DNA from: Cervus elaphus
Lineage: Eukaryota > Chordata > Mammalia > Artiodactyla > Cervidae
Reading direction: 5' to 3'
Length of the DNA stretch: 64,000 bases
Assembly (NCBI RefSeq): GCF_910594005.1
Contig: NC_057825.1
Location: 53,785,037-53,849,036 of the forward strand
Shown piece after piece: positions 22,640 to 32,189 of this stretch. The position numbers were made by a program, and so were the translations under genes. The notes under the pieces were generated by a model. That model searched no databases and was not told the origin of the DNA. It was given only the letters and a program-made list of their open reading frames with translations. Numbering within the stretch: the stretch's first letter is position 1; the number at the start of each line of letters is the position of its first letter.

Positions 22640-22838
22640 ACTCAGGTAAAACAGAAGGTTTAAATAAAATCCAGTTATAATACAAAAAGTTCCAGGTTTC
22701 AATAAAAAAAGGCTTATCATACTGAGAATGAGGATGACTTCAAACAAAGTAAAAAGAGGCAATCAATCAGTGCTAATACCAAGATGACATTATCTGACAA
22801 AGATTTTGAAGCATCCTTCCAAAAATGTTTCAATTAGA
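22640..22838 (+). mobile_element. Old L1 fragment
   Basis: The order 'ccagttataatacaaaaagt', 'tccaggtttcaataaaaaaa', 'caatcaatcagtgctaatac', 'caagatgacattatctgaca', 'aagattttgaagcatcctt' resembles the region upstream of ORF1 in old mammalian L1s. It ends where a CHR SINE starts. Confidence 0.45.
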
Positions 22839-22925
22839 ATTCCCCGGTGGTCCAGCAGTTAGGATTCAGCACTTTCACTGCCATGGCCTGAGTTCAATCC
22901 ATTGTTGGAAAACTAAGCTCAAACT
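22839..22925 (+). mobile_element. CHR-type SINE, partial
   Basis: 'attccccggtggtccagcag', 'ttcactgccatggcctgagt', 'tcaatccattgttggaaaac' and 'taagctc' follow the CHR layout; the 3' end is lost where the BovB fragment starts. Confidence 0.6.
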
Positions 22926-22931
22926 GTGTGT

Positions 22932-23112
22932 TGTTCTTCAGTAGCTAAGTCATGTCCGACTCTTTGCAATCCCATGGACTGCAGCATGCCAGACTACCCT
23001 TTTCTTCACTATCTCCCAGAATTTGTTCAAACTCATGTCCGTTGAGTCAATGATGTCATCCATCCATCTCATCCTCTGTCACCCCCTTCTTCTCCTGCCC
23101 TCATCTCTAAGC
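22932..23112 (-). mobile_element. BovB 3' end, 5'-truncated
   Basis: Reverse complement of the last part of BovB, from the tail 'agtcatgtccgactctttgc' to 'cttcttctcctgccctcatc'. It faces the BovB 3' end at 23343-23535. Confidence 0.88.
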
Positions 23113-23342
23113 CAAGATCACCACTAGGAAAAAATGAAAAGAAAATGTAGGGTTGCATAGCTTCCAAATCTCTATTGTTAACTGCCCCGAGCCAGTTTAG
23201 TCTTTATTCACTGTAAGATCTTTTCTGGTAAATATTCAAGCTACCGGTGATTACCAAGCTTGTTACCAGGTGACATATTATAATGTAATCATGCAAGACA
23301 TTCCAGACACACAAATGTACAACCACATGCCAACATTTACTA

Positions 23343-23535
23343 TCATGCTGGGAAAGACTCAAGGCAGTAGAAGAAGGGGACAACAGAGGATGAGATGGTT
23401 GGATGGCATCACTGACTCAATGGACATGAGTTTGAGCAAACTCCAGGAGATAGTGAAGGAAAGGGAGGACTGATGTGCTGCAGTCCGTGGAGTCACAAAG
23501 AGTCAGAGATGACTCAGCAACTGAACAACAGCAAA
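23343..23535 (+). mobile_element. BovB 3' end, 5'-truncated
   Basis: It starts in 'catgctgggaaagactcaag' and runs through 'gatgagatggttggatggca' and 'gtttgagcaaactccaggag' to the tail 'actgaacaacagcaa'. It is inverted relative to 22932-23112. Confidence 0.9.
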
Positions 23536-23899
23536 CACAAAAGCAAGCATGGGACCTTCTTATTTTCTATCTGAGCAAACAATAACAAGCATCTTTCATG
23601 AAAGTTTCATGCCAAGGCAAATGTGACAACATTTTGAGAGCAGGTCCAGCTATTCTTATACTTCGATCAGATACCAGAATCTTCTGTTAAACAGAGGGAC
23701 ATACATCCCAATGAATTCTACATTTATTTTAGGTGTCACTTCAAAAGCTACTGGGATACTGAGATTCTTATATCTAATCCCTGTAAGGGCAAAGCTGCCT
23801 GTATAATGTTTCTCATAAACCATGCGTTTGTTCATCACTCATTTCACCAGAGCAAAAATTATTTCTTACATCTCTTATGCTAATTAACAAACTGCCTAG

Positions 23900-24065
23900 T
23901 GCAGTGATTTTCAAATTAAATGTTCACAGAATCCACTGGGAGTCTTATTAAAATGCAGACTCTGATTCATTATGTCTGGGTTGAAGGCCTGAGATTAAAC
24001 ATTCTAACAAGCTCATAGGTGATGCTTGTGCTACTGGTCTCTGGACCACACTTTAAACAGCAAGA
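23900..24065 (+). mobile_element. MER5A-like hAT remnant
   Basis: The order 'cagtgattttcaaattaaat', 'aatccactgggagtcttatt', 'aaaatgcagactctgattca', 'aacaagctcataggtgatgc', 'accacactttaaacagcaag' is the typical layout of a MER5A-type element. Confidence 0.6.
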
Positions 24066-25012
24066 GGCTAGTTCAGATTTAGATTGAAGTGCCTGCTTGA
24101 GCCTCCTCTGCTGTGTGAACTTCTGATTAGGATCTTTAAAATGCTCACTAATTACCTTTGAGATATTAATTTAAATAGGAAATATCAAATGTTTAACAAT
24201 TATTTTGATGGAAAGCTAATTTTACTACATATGTACATATCACACAGCTTATAATGATGTATTTTAAAACAAGGTACAGACAATATAATAGTCTACCCAA
24301 ATAGAATGGGTACAAATAAAATGTCCATTTGGAAAAAATACAGAGAGAAAGAGAGAGGTTAAAAAAAAAAGAAAAACAGAATTGCTACTAATCAGTGTAA
24401 GATATTATATAAGCAGTGCTTACATAGTTCCCCTTTTCCATGGCAACCTGAGAATTTCCAGTACAGAACACAATAATTAACCATCTGTCTTCTAGCCTAA
24501 CTTTCTCAAATACAATGCACTTAACACATTAGACTGTATCTTTTTCCAGTGGGAAAGATAAGCTAATTGGATGGAATTTCATAAGGTAACTTATTTATTA
24601 ATAGGCTTGCCCCAACAGCAATGTTCCTACTCATTGGTACTGGAACCATGAATTGACAATATTCAGCATCCATCCATCAACATTAAGGATAATAGGCTCC
24701 CTTGATACCAAAAAAATATGCATTGTTTATACCATTTCTTTCTAATCAAATTTCATAAATACTATCCCAGCCAAATGAAAATATATATGCTTGTATAATA
24801 TAATCTGTTAAAATATTATCATTTGGGTTAGTGAGAAAATATGTTAAGATATATTTTCTGTCATTAAGCATGGAAAGACATAAAAAATATTATATATAAA
24901 TACATTCAAAGTTTTCATTAAATGGTCTCAAATTAGTAATTTCCAAAATATTCAAGGCCTTAATTCTGATTCCAAGCAACTCAGAAGCTTTACAATTTGA
25001 ATATTTTTTATC
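24066..25012. other. No recognised feature
   Basis: About 950 bases, very AT-rich, with an A run at about 24361-24376. Nothing I can name. Confidence 0.45.
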
Positions 25013-25566
25013 AAATTGCAGCAAGATCTTTTTTGATCTACATCCTAGATTAATAAAAATGAAAGCAAAAATAAACAAATGGGACCTAATTAAACTTAAA
25101 AACTTTTGCACAGCAAAGGAGGCCATAACAAAAATGAAAAGACAACCCTCAGAATGGTAGAAAATATTTGCAAATGAAGCAACTGGCAAAGGATTAAGCT
25201 CTAAAATATGCAAAGAGCTCATGCAGCTCAATATCATAAAAACAAATAACCTAATCAAAAACAGGCAGAATATCTAAGTAGACGTTTCTCTAAAGAAGAT
25301 ATACAGATGACTAAAACACATGTGAAGAGATGCTCAGCATCACTAATTATTAGAGAAATGAGAATCAAAATCACAATGAGATATCACCTCACACTACTCA
25401 GAACGACCATCATCACAAAAGTCTGCAAACAATAAATGTTGGAGAAGATATGGAGAAAAGAAAACTCTCACGCAGTTGGTGAGAATGTAAATTGGTGCAG
25501 CCACTATGAGAACAGTATGGAGGTTCCTTAAAAAACTAAAAATACATCTACCATGCGTGTGTGTGT

Positions 25567-25780
25567 GTGCTAAGTTGCATCAGTTGTGTCCGACTCTTTG
25601 TGACCCCATGGACTGTGGCCCACCACACTCTGTCCATGGGATTCTCCAGACAAGAATACTGAAGTGGGTTGGCATGCTCTCCTTCTAGGCATCTTCCTGA
25701 GCCAGGGATTGAACCTACATCTCTTACAACTCCAGCATTGGCAGGCAAGTTCTTTACCACTAGCACCACCTGGAAAGCCC
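25567..25780 (-). mobile_element. Bov-tA SINE inside L1
   Basis: Reverse-complement SINE with 'gttgtgtccgactctttgtg', core 'gggattctccagacaagaat' and head 'accacctggaaagccc'. It is preceded by a short GT run at 25557-25568. Confidence 0.9.
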
Positions 25781-25810
25781 ATAACTATCTAGGCTATATA
25801 TACACATATA

Positions 25811-25835
25811 TGTGTGTGTGTGTGTGTGTGTGTGT
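25811..25835 (+). repeat. (TG)n microsatellite
   Basis: A pure TG array of about 12 units between two SINEs, after an alternating TA/CA segment. Confidence 0.95.
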
Positions 25836-25837
25836 AT

Positions 25838-26136
25838 GATAGACTCCATTCAGTCATGTCCGACTCTTTGAAATTCCATAGACTACACAGTCCATGAAAT
25901 TCTCTAGGCAGAATACTGGAGTGAGTAGCCATTCCCTACTCCAGGGGATCTTCCCAACCCAGGGATCAAGTCCAGGTTTCCTGCATTGCAGGGGGATTCT
26001 TTACCAGCTGAGCCACTAGGGAAGCCCAAAAATACTAGAGTGGGTAGCCTATCCCTTTTCCAGTGGATCTTCCTACCCCAGAAATTGAACCCAGGTCTCC
26101 TGCATTGCAGGTGGATTCTTTACCAGCTGAGCTACA
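25838..26136 (-). mobile_element. Dimeric Bov-tA-type SINE inside L1
   Basis: A full reverse-complement unit (25838-26027, tail 'cagtcatgtccgactctttg' to head 'gccactagggaagccc') is followed directly by a second, shorter unit (26028-26136, 'aatactagagtgggtagcct' to 'ttaccagctgagctac'). The same arrangement recurs at 47054-47391, so it is a subfamily form rather than a chance tandem. Confidence 0.85.
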
Positions 26137-26830
26137 GAGCCAGCAATTCCACTCCTAGCATTTACCCAAAGAAAACCATGATTCCAAAAGACACATATAT
26201 CCCAATGTTCATTGCAGCACTATTTGCAATAGCCAGGATGTGGAAGAAAGCTAACTGTCTATCAACAGAGGAATGGATAAAGAAGTTGTGGTACATATAC
26301 ACAATTCAATATTACTAGCCATACTATTACTAGCCATTATTATCAATCATTCACATATACAATAGAATATTACTAGCCATAAAAGAGAATGAAATAATGC
26401 CCTTTACAGCAACATGACTGACCTAGATATTCTCACACTAAGTGAAGTAAGTCAGACAGAGAAAGACTAATATCATATGATATTGCCTATAAGCGGAATC
26501 TAAAAACAAGGTAAAAATGAACTATCTACTACAAAACAGAAATAGAGTTTAGACATAGAAAGCAAACTATGGTTACCAAAAGGTAAGGGGAGGGAGCAAT
26601 AAATGGGGAGATTGGAATTGACATATGCACATTACCTTGTATGAAATAGATAAGGACCTACTATATAATAGCACAGGCAACTCTGCTCAATACTCTGCAG
26701 CAACTTAAATGGGAAAAGAATTTGAAAAAGAATAACTATGTGTATATGTATAACTGAATCACTTTGCTGTACACCAGAAACTAACATGACATTATAATTA
26801 TAAATAAACTATACTCCAATAACAATTTTT

Positions 26831-27370
26831 AAACATACATCATTTCATTTCCATCTCTAGCTTAAAACAGGTTGCTTATGGTCAGGACAATTATTTAGAT
26901 TAAATTCTAAAAAATAATTTAAACTGATCTCCTATTAGTTGTGCACTTATATTAAAGCATGGGAAATAAATACTAATAAGAAGTGAACATGAAGCCCTAT
27001 AAACTCATAATCAGGAAAAAATCAGAGGTGAGTGAATTATAACTGTTCATTGTAATCGAGTAAATTAAATGCCATTATGATGTAGTACCAAGTGGTGAAT
27101 AAGGAACAATGAAGGTTAAGGAATAATCAACTGTTTAGAGAAAGCGGGAAAAGCTTCAGAGATGGTTCCATTTTCTGTGCCTTGAAGGAAGAGCAAGGGG
27201 AATGCAGAAAAGGGAGAACATTCTTGACAGAAAGAAAAGCCATGAACAAGAAAGTCACAAAATCATAAACATGGCAGTGTTTTCAGAAATAGTCAAGATT
27301 TGGCAAATGATAGGAATTGAAACCAGAAATCAAACACTGGCACAATACAAAGAACCTAACTCACCGAGTT
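26831..27370. other. No firm feature; L2-like trace
   Basis: About 540 bases. The part at 27120-27310 ('gggaaaagcttcagagatgg', 'gccttgaaggaagagcaagg', 'agccatgaacaagaaagtca') resembles an L2-type region, weakly. Confidence 0.3.
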
Positions 27371-28035
27371 AAGGAATGGGGACGTCACCTGGTGTATCGC
27401 TGATCCTGTTTGTGTCTCCAATTGTCTTACTGTATCCACGCTTTATCCACACCGTTCGCTGATCCCACGGTAAGCAAGGCACAAGCTAAGATGCTGGAAG
27501 GAGACTCAAGAAGCCATAGGAGCTGCAGACATGTTTATTCTCTCCTGGCTGGCAGGGCAGCCATACCACAATTCTCTCCTCTCGTGGTTGACCCCACAGA
27601 CACAGATGTGACACAGCAGTAAAGCCACTGCTTTTTTGGGTGGAGCTCACATACGCATCCCGCACACAGCTCCGTAACCAAGTTTAGTTCAGTTCAGTCG
27701 ATCAGTCGTGTCCAACTCTTTGCAACCCCATGAACCACAGCAGGCCAGGCCTCCCTGTCCATCACCGACTTCTGGAGTCCACCCAAACCCATGTCCATTG
27801 AGTCGGTGACGCCATTCAAACATCTCATCCTCTGTTGTCCCCTTCTCTTCCTGTCCTAAACCTTTTCCAGCATTAGGTTCTTTTCAAATGAATCAGCACT
27901 CGCATCAGGTGGCCAGTGTACTGGAGTTTCAGCTTCAACATCAGTCCTACCAACGAACACCCAGGACTGATCTCCTTTAGGATGGACTGGTTGGTTCTCC
28001 TTGCAGTCCAAGGGACTGTCAAGAGTCTTCTCCAA

Positions 28036-28095
28036 CACCACAGTTCAAAAGCATCAATTCTTCATCACCACAGTTCAAAAGCATCAATTCTTCAT
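28036..28095 (-). repeat. Tandem duplication within BovB
   Basis: Two copies of a 30-base unit beginning 'caccacagttcaaaagcatc' (28036-28065 and 28066-28095). Other BovB copies in the window have one unit. Confidence 0.9.
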
Positions 28096-28337
28096 CACTC
28101 AGCTCTCTTTATAGTCCAACTCTCACATCCATGCATGACCACTGGAAAAACCATAACCTTGACTAGACAGACCTTTGTTGACAAAGTAATGTCTCTGCTT
28201 TTCAATATACTGTCTAGATTGGTCACAACTTTCCTTCCAAGGAGTAAGCATCTTTTAATTTCATGGCTGCAATCACCATCTGCAGTGATTTTGGAGCCCA
28301 GAAAAATAGTCAGCCACTGTTTCCACTGTTTCCCCAT

Positions 28338-28835
28338 CTATTTCCCATGAAGTGATGGGACCAGATGCCATGATCTTAGTTTTCTGAATGTTGAGTTTAA
28401 GTCAACTTTTTTACTCTCCTCTTTCACTTTCATCAAGAGGCTCTTTAGTTCTTCTTCATTTTCTGCCATAAGGGTGGTGTCATCTGCATATCTGAGGTTA
28501 TTGATATTTCTCCCGGCAATTTTGATTCCAGCTTGTGCTTCTTCCAGCCCAGCGTTTCTCATGATGTACTCTGCATATAAGTTAAATAAGCAGAGTGACA
28601 ATATACAGCCTTGACATACTCCTTTTCCTATTTGGAACCAGTCTGTTGTTCCATGTCCAGTTCTAACTGTTGCTTCCTGACCGGCATACAGGTTTCTCAA
28701 GAGGCAGGTCAGGTGGTCTGGTATTGCCATCTCTTTCAGAATTTTCCAGTTTGTTGCGATCCACACAGTCAAAGGCTTTGGCATAGTCAATAAAGCAGAA
28801 ATAGATGTTTTTCTGGGACTCTTTTGCTTTTTCAA
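28338..28835 (-). pseudogene. BovB reverse transcriptase fragment
   Basis: A 165-codon frame. Its first part is out of phase with the BovB protein because of a frameshift in the 'FIDYAKAFD' region, but the rest follows the reverse transcriptase: 'VRTGHGTTDWFQIGKG', 'SLCLFNLYAEYIM' and an intact YADD box at 28479-28490. A 60-codon frame at 28845-28663 carries 'YFCFIDYAKAFDCVD' in the other phase. The piece lacks the endonuclease and the start of the reverse transcriptase and ends early, so it is not functional. Confidence 0.85.
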
Positions 28836-28935
28836 TGATGCACATGTGCAGTGCTGTAAATAAGCTCAGTTGTTATATAGTCATTATTTACAAAACATGG
28901 GGCGGGAGAGCCTGAACACACCATCTTGGCTAATT

Positions 28936-30376
28936 TGTCTCTCCCCACACCTGGAAAACAGGATTGACCTAAAGAAAGTTTCAACAACAAAAGTGATAGT
29001 GGGAAATGTGATTTTGAGAAAGGTAAGTCTGTGATAATATGGAAATTCAATTAGTGGGAAATAGACTGAAGACAAGCAGAGCAAGCATAAAGCAAATGCA
29101 ATGGCTTGAACAGGACAATGTGAGGCTGACTCTAGTTCAGATTTAGATGGTAATAGTGGCACGGCAATGGACATGGATTCTAGATACCAGGAAGCAGTCT
29201 TCACAGGTATGACCACTTGAATTTGAGGTTGAGGAACTCTTTGCATTTATATAATTACAATATAGTTTTTATTGCTTGACTATGCCCTAAGGTTTGATTT
29301 AAAGTATGATAATTCCAACTCATCCTTTCTTCTATCCTCCTTTTTGAGCAAGTTTGGACTAATCAGTATTGGATTAGCAACAAAACAAAGGACAGTTGAA
29401 TCACACTACTACAATTACTACTGTAGCCCACCTTGCATATCTGTCATGTATAATATCTGAATTGTCCTAGGACTCAAGTATCCACCTCTGTATCCTGCTA
29501 GAAAAGTTTTTAAGATGAAATATAGCTGTTGTTAGTCCCCTCCTGAATCATTTAAGATTTTATTTTGCTGTGTGTGATTTTAACCTAAGTACTATTAATA
29601 AACCAAAGAAGGATTAATAAAAAAATAAACTAACAAAAACAGTGCTTCATGGTCTCATAATTGCAGAGGGTCTCATTCATACTGTAGCACTTGGCATTGT
29701 GGTACAGTGGGCCCCACACACAGAAGCTACAACACGGATGGAATGCAATGCTGTCCAATTCCTCAGGTGCAATGTAGCGGTCCTGAGAGTCAGAGCTGAT
29801 AAAATTGCTTGGGTTACATCTTTCTGCTCTGTCATCTCTGGCATGTGCAAGGTGAACTCCTGCAACTCCAGGGACTATGTTCATATTCAGGTCAGAAACA
29901 ACGCAAAGGAAAGAGACTTTCTCCTCTAAAGTCTTTCACTTTGAGAGGAAAAGACATGACCCATCCAGAAACATTTGCTTATTTATCTCACAGTGAGAAG
30001 TGATTTGCATTGCCTTCGATAGCTGCAAAAAAGTCTGAGAAAATCAGTATAAATTTGCCCAGAGAAAACCAGGATTCTGTTAGCAAAGAACAAGGGTATA
30101 AGGATATTAGCTAGGCAACAAGAGTCCATGGTACGCAGTAACTGAATTACCGAGTAATTAAGACACTGTCTGAAGATGAGTTGGGCCTGAAAATATGCAT
30201 CCCACATCCAATACAGAATGTTCTCTCTGATTTATCATCTATCATGTTATATATTTTATGTAATTATCTCATTGTCTTTCTTTCTTACTTGAAAATAAGT
30301 TTGATGTGGACAGGAATTTCTGTCTGTTTTGTTATATTCTGTATTTTCCAATGCTTAACAGAACAGTGACTGGTAC
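28936..30376. other. No recognised repeat
   Basis: About 1.4 kb with no repeat I can name. It contains one cysteine-rich frame, listed separately. Confidence 0.4.
29630..29884 (-). other. Cysteine-rich open frame, unrecognised
   Basis: An 84-codon frame from an ATG at 29884 to a TAG near 29630. It has nine cysteines, most in the last 35 residues ('HPCCSFCVWGP', 'KHCFC'), and an NET-type glycosylation site ('SMNETL'). There is no hydrophobic signal peptide at the start. A second minus frame (29865-29677) and a + frame (29642-29929) overlap it, which argues against strong coding constraint in one frame. I do not recognise the protein. It could be a chance frame, or an exon or pseudogene fragment. 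Confidence 0.15.
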
Positions 30377-30580
30377 AAAGTCAAAGTGTTAATCACTCAA
30401 GTCATGTTGGACTCTTTGCAACCCCATGAACTGTAGACCCCTCTGTCCGTGTGATTTCCCAGGCAAGTATACTGGAGTGAGTTGCCGTTTCCTACTCCAG
30501 GGGATCTTCCCAACCCAGGGATCAAACCCGTGTCTCCTTTATTGTAGGCAGATTGTTTACCATCTCAGCCATCAGGGTAT
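30377..30580 (-). mobile_element. Bov-tA-type SINE
   Basis: Reverse complement: 'aaagtgttaatcactcaagt', 'ggactctttgcaaccccatg', 'caggggatcttcccaaccca', head 'gccatcagggtat'. Confidence 0.88.
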
Positions 30581-30802
30581 GAGGTAGGTACTTAATATTT
30601 GTTACATGAGTAAATGAATATTCATCCCAGCCATGGACTCAATGAATCTGAGCTCTCCCTTGGAACATGATGGAAAGCATGGAAGAGAGTAGCTCAATAT
30701 GTACTGCTGAGAGTTCATGTTTACATTCTTATAAAATTCTTTGAAACTTTAAGGAAAAAAAATGGTCGAAAAACTGATCCATAATTATGGCCTCATCTTG
30801 AG

Positions 30803-30930
30803 CAGCTGGAGAAGGAAATGGCAACCCACTCCAGTGTTCTTGCCTGGAGAGTCCCATGGATGGAGGAGCCTGGTGGGCTGTAGTCCATGGGGTCACAAAG
30901 AGTTGGACACGGCTGAGCAACCTCACTTTA
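30803..30930 (+). mobile_element. 5'-truncated Bov-A/Bov-tA SINE
   Basis: 3' half only: 'gagaaggaaatggcaaccca', 'ctggagagtcccatggatgg', 'ggtcacaaagagttggacac'. Confidence 0.88.
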
Positions 30931-30957
30931 GAAACTAGCACTAAAGGATTCTGTAGT

Positions 30958-30992
30958 AAAAAAAAAAAAAAAGAAGAAGAAGAAGAAGAAGG
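30958..30992 (+). repeat. A run followed by (GAA)n
   Basis: About 16 A bases followed by six GAA units, about 30 bases after a SINE end; probably derived from that SINE's A-rich tail. Confidence 0.88.
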
Positions 30993-30999
30993 TAGAACT

Positions 31000-31354
31000 A
31001 AAAATAATATAACTCATCCTATAACCCATGTGTGAAGCTTAGAGCAGTTCTCCATGGCAGGACTACAGCAAAAAAGATACAAGGATAGAAACTGCCACCA
31101 CGAGGAACTACTGTGGGATCTTACATTTCCAAAGACGCTGCTAGGAGGAGCAGGTGTCCTCCAGTCAGGAGGGCATCTTGATTTGGAGATTTCTGAAGTT
31201 CTCTGCTAAACCCAAGTGATTACTTTCACAAGAAGGAGAACAATGGCTCTGATTTTCTACTCTACATGAATGAGAAGATTCTAGCGACAAATATTCATTA
31301 TGTACTTCATCAAAATGAGAGAATATCACTTTCCTATTAGTAAAAGTGATCTGT
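31000..31354. other. No recognised feature
   Basis: About 350 bases without a repeat or gene I can name. Confidence 0.45.
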
Positions 31355-31355
31355 G

Positions 31356-31652
31356 GTAGCTTCCCTGGTAGCTTACTGGTGAAAAATCCACCTTGCAATG
31401 AAGGAGACATGGGTTCAATCCCTGATCCAGGAAGATCCCACATGCCTCAGGGCAACTAAGCCTGTATGCCACAAATACTGAACCTATGCTCTAGAGCTTA
31501 AGAACTGCACTACTGAAGCCTGCATGCCTAGAGTCTGTGCTCTGCAACAAGAGAAGCCCTGCAATGAGAAGCTCATGCACTGCAACTAGAGAGTAGCCCA
31601 CTCAGCAACAAAGATACAGCATAGCCAAATAAATAAATAAATAAACATTTAA
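31356..31652 (+). mobile_element. Long CHR-type SINE
   Basis: tRNA-like head 'agcttccctggtagcttact' and 'gggttcaatccctgatccag', then the CHR body 'agatcccacatgcctcaggg', 'gaagcctgcatgcctagagt', 'agagaagccctgcaatgaga' and an (AAAT)n tail. It is the same type as the minus-strand copy at 52190-52546. Confidence 0.78.
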
Positions 31653-31659
31653 AAAAATC

Positions 31660-32175
31660 TGCAAAGGTCTATGAGGCTTTTTTTCCCCATGGAGGGGGAA
31701 GGAATTAGAAACACAGAGTGAGAATTCCTTGAATAGAAAGATTCCAAATAGCAATATGACACTTAGATTCATAGCCCAGAAAGTCCAGGCTAGAAATTGT
31801 TAGGAGAAGTGAACAGGCAGTGTGCCAAGCCACTTACAAGTAGAGTATGCAATCTCATGCCCTGAAGATTTAACAGGTGAAAATGCTGGAAATCAAAATC
31901 TTCAATAATACAAACGAATGATCGATTAAGTATGTCTCATAATGGGCTAGTAGTAATTGCCTCACCTTTGGCCTAAAAATTGCCTTGAATTATACGAACC
32001 AACTGCAAAGATGGGTTACAAGGGTAAAACTATAAAAATTAAGATACCCGCCTCCCCCTTATAGGTAAGTTGAATGAAAGTGTCATACAGATACTCTGGG
32101 ATTTCACCTGAGTTGATGTTTTATGTTTTTAAAAAAAATGCATTAAAACAAACTTGTGCTTCTTAAATTCCATTA
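31660..32175. other. No recognised feature
   Basis: About 500 bases of AT-rich DNA without a named repeat. Confidence 0.45.
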
Positions 32176-32189
32176 AAAAATGACTTTAA

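Larger units (their letters stand above)
25013..26830 (+). mobile_element. L1 3' half (ORF2 C-terminal part and 3' UTR), split by SINEs
   Basis: It begins in the last part of ORF2 ('aaataaacaaatgggaccta', 'atgagatatcacctcacac') and continues to about 25556. It resumes at 26145 ('ccagcaattccactcctagc') and ends in a typical 3' UTR ('tgtatatgtataactgaatc', 'ataaactatactccaataac'). The gap is filled by SINEs and TG runs. Frames are broken throughout. It is 5'-truncated. Confidence 0.83.
27685..28840 (-). mobile_element. BovB, 5'-truncated
   Basis: The tail is at 27685 ('agttcagttcagtcgatcag'). The element reads leftward through the C-terminal and reverse transcriptase regions and stops in the reverse transcriptase near 28840. 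A 30-base segment is tandemly duplicated at 28036-28095. Confidence 0.93.
27375..28935 (-). mobile_element. Possible LTR split by a BovB
   Basis: On the minus strand, a TATA-like 'tatataacaactgag' lies at about 28880-28866, then a BovB intervenes (28840-27685), then 'aataaacatgtctgcagctc' (polyadenylation signal near 27537-27532) and a U5-like end near 27375. With the BovB removed, the TATA-to-AATAAA spacing is about 190 bases, which suits an LTR. No second LTR or viral gene was recognised, and the BovB target duplication was not found, so this remains tentative. Confidence 0.4.

Noticed and set aside
25811..25835. TG array as a regulatory or recombination element
   Set aside because: It is an ordinary microsatellite between two SINEs; nothing in the sequence supports a function.
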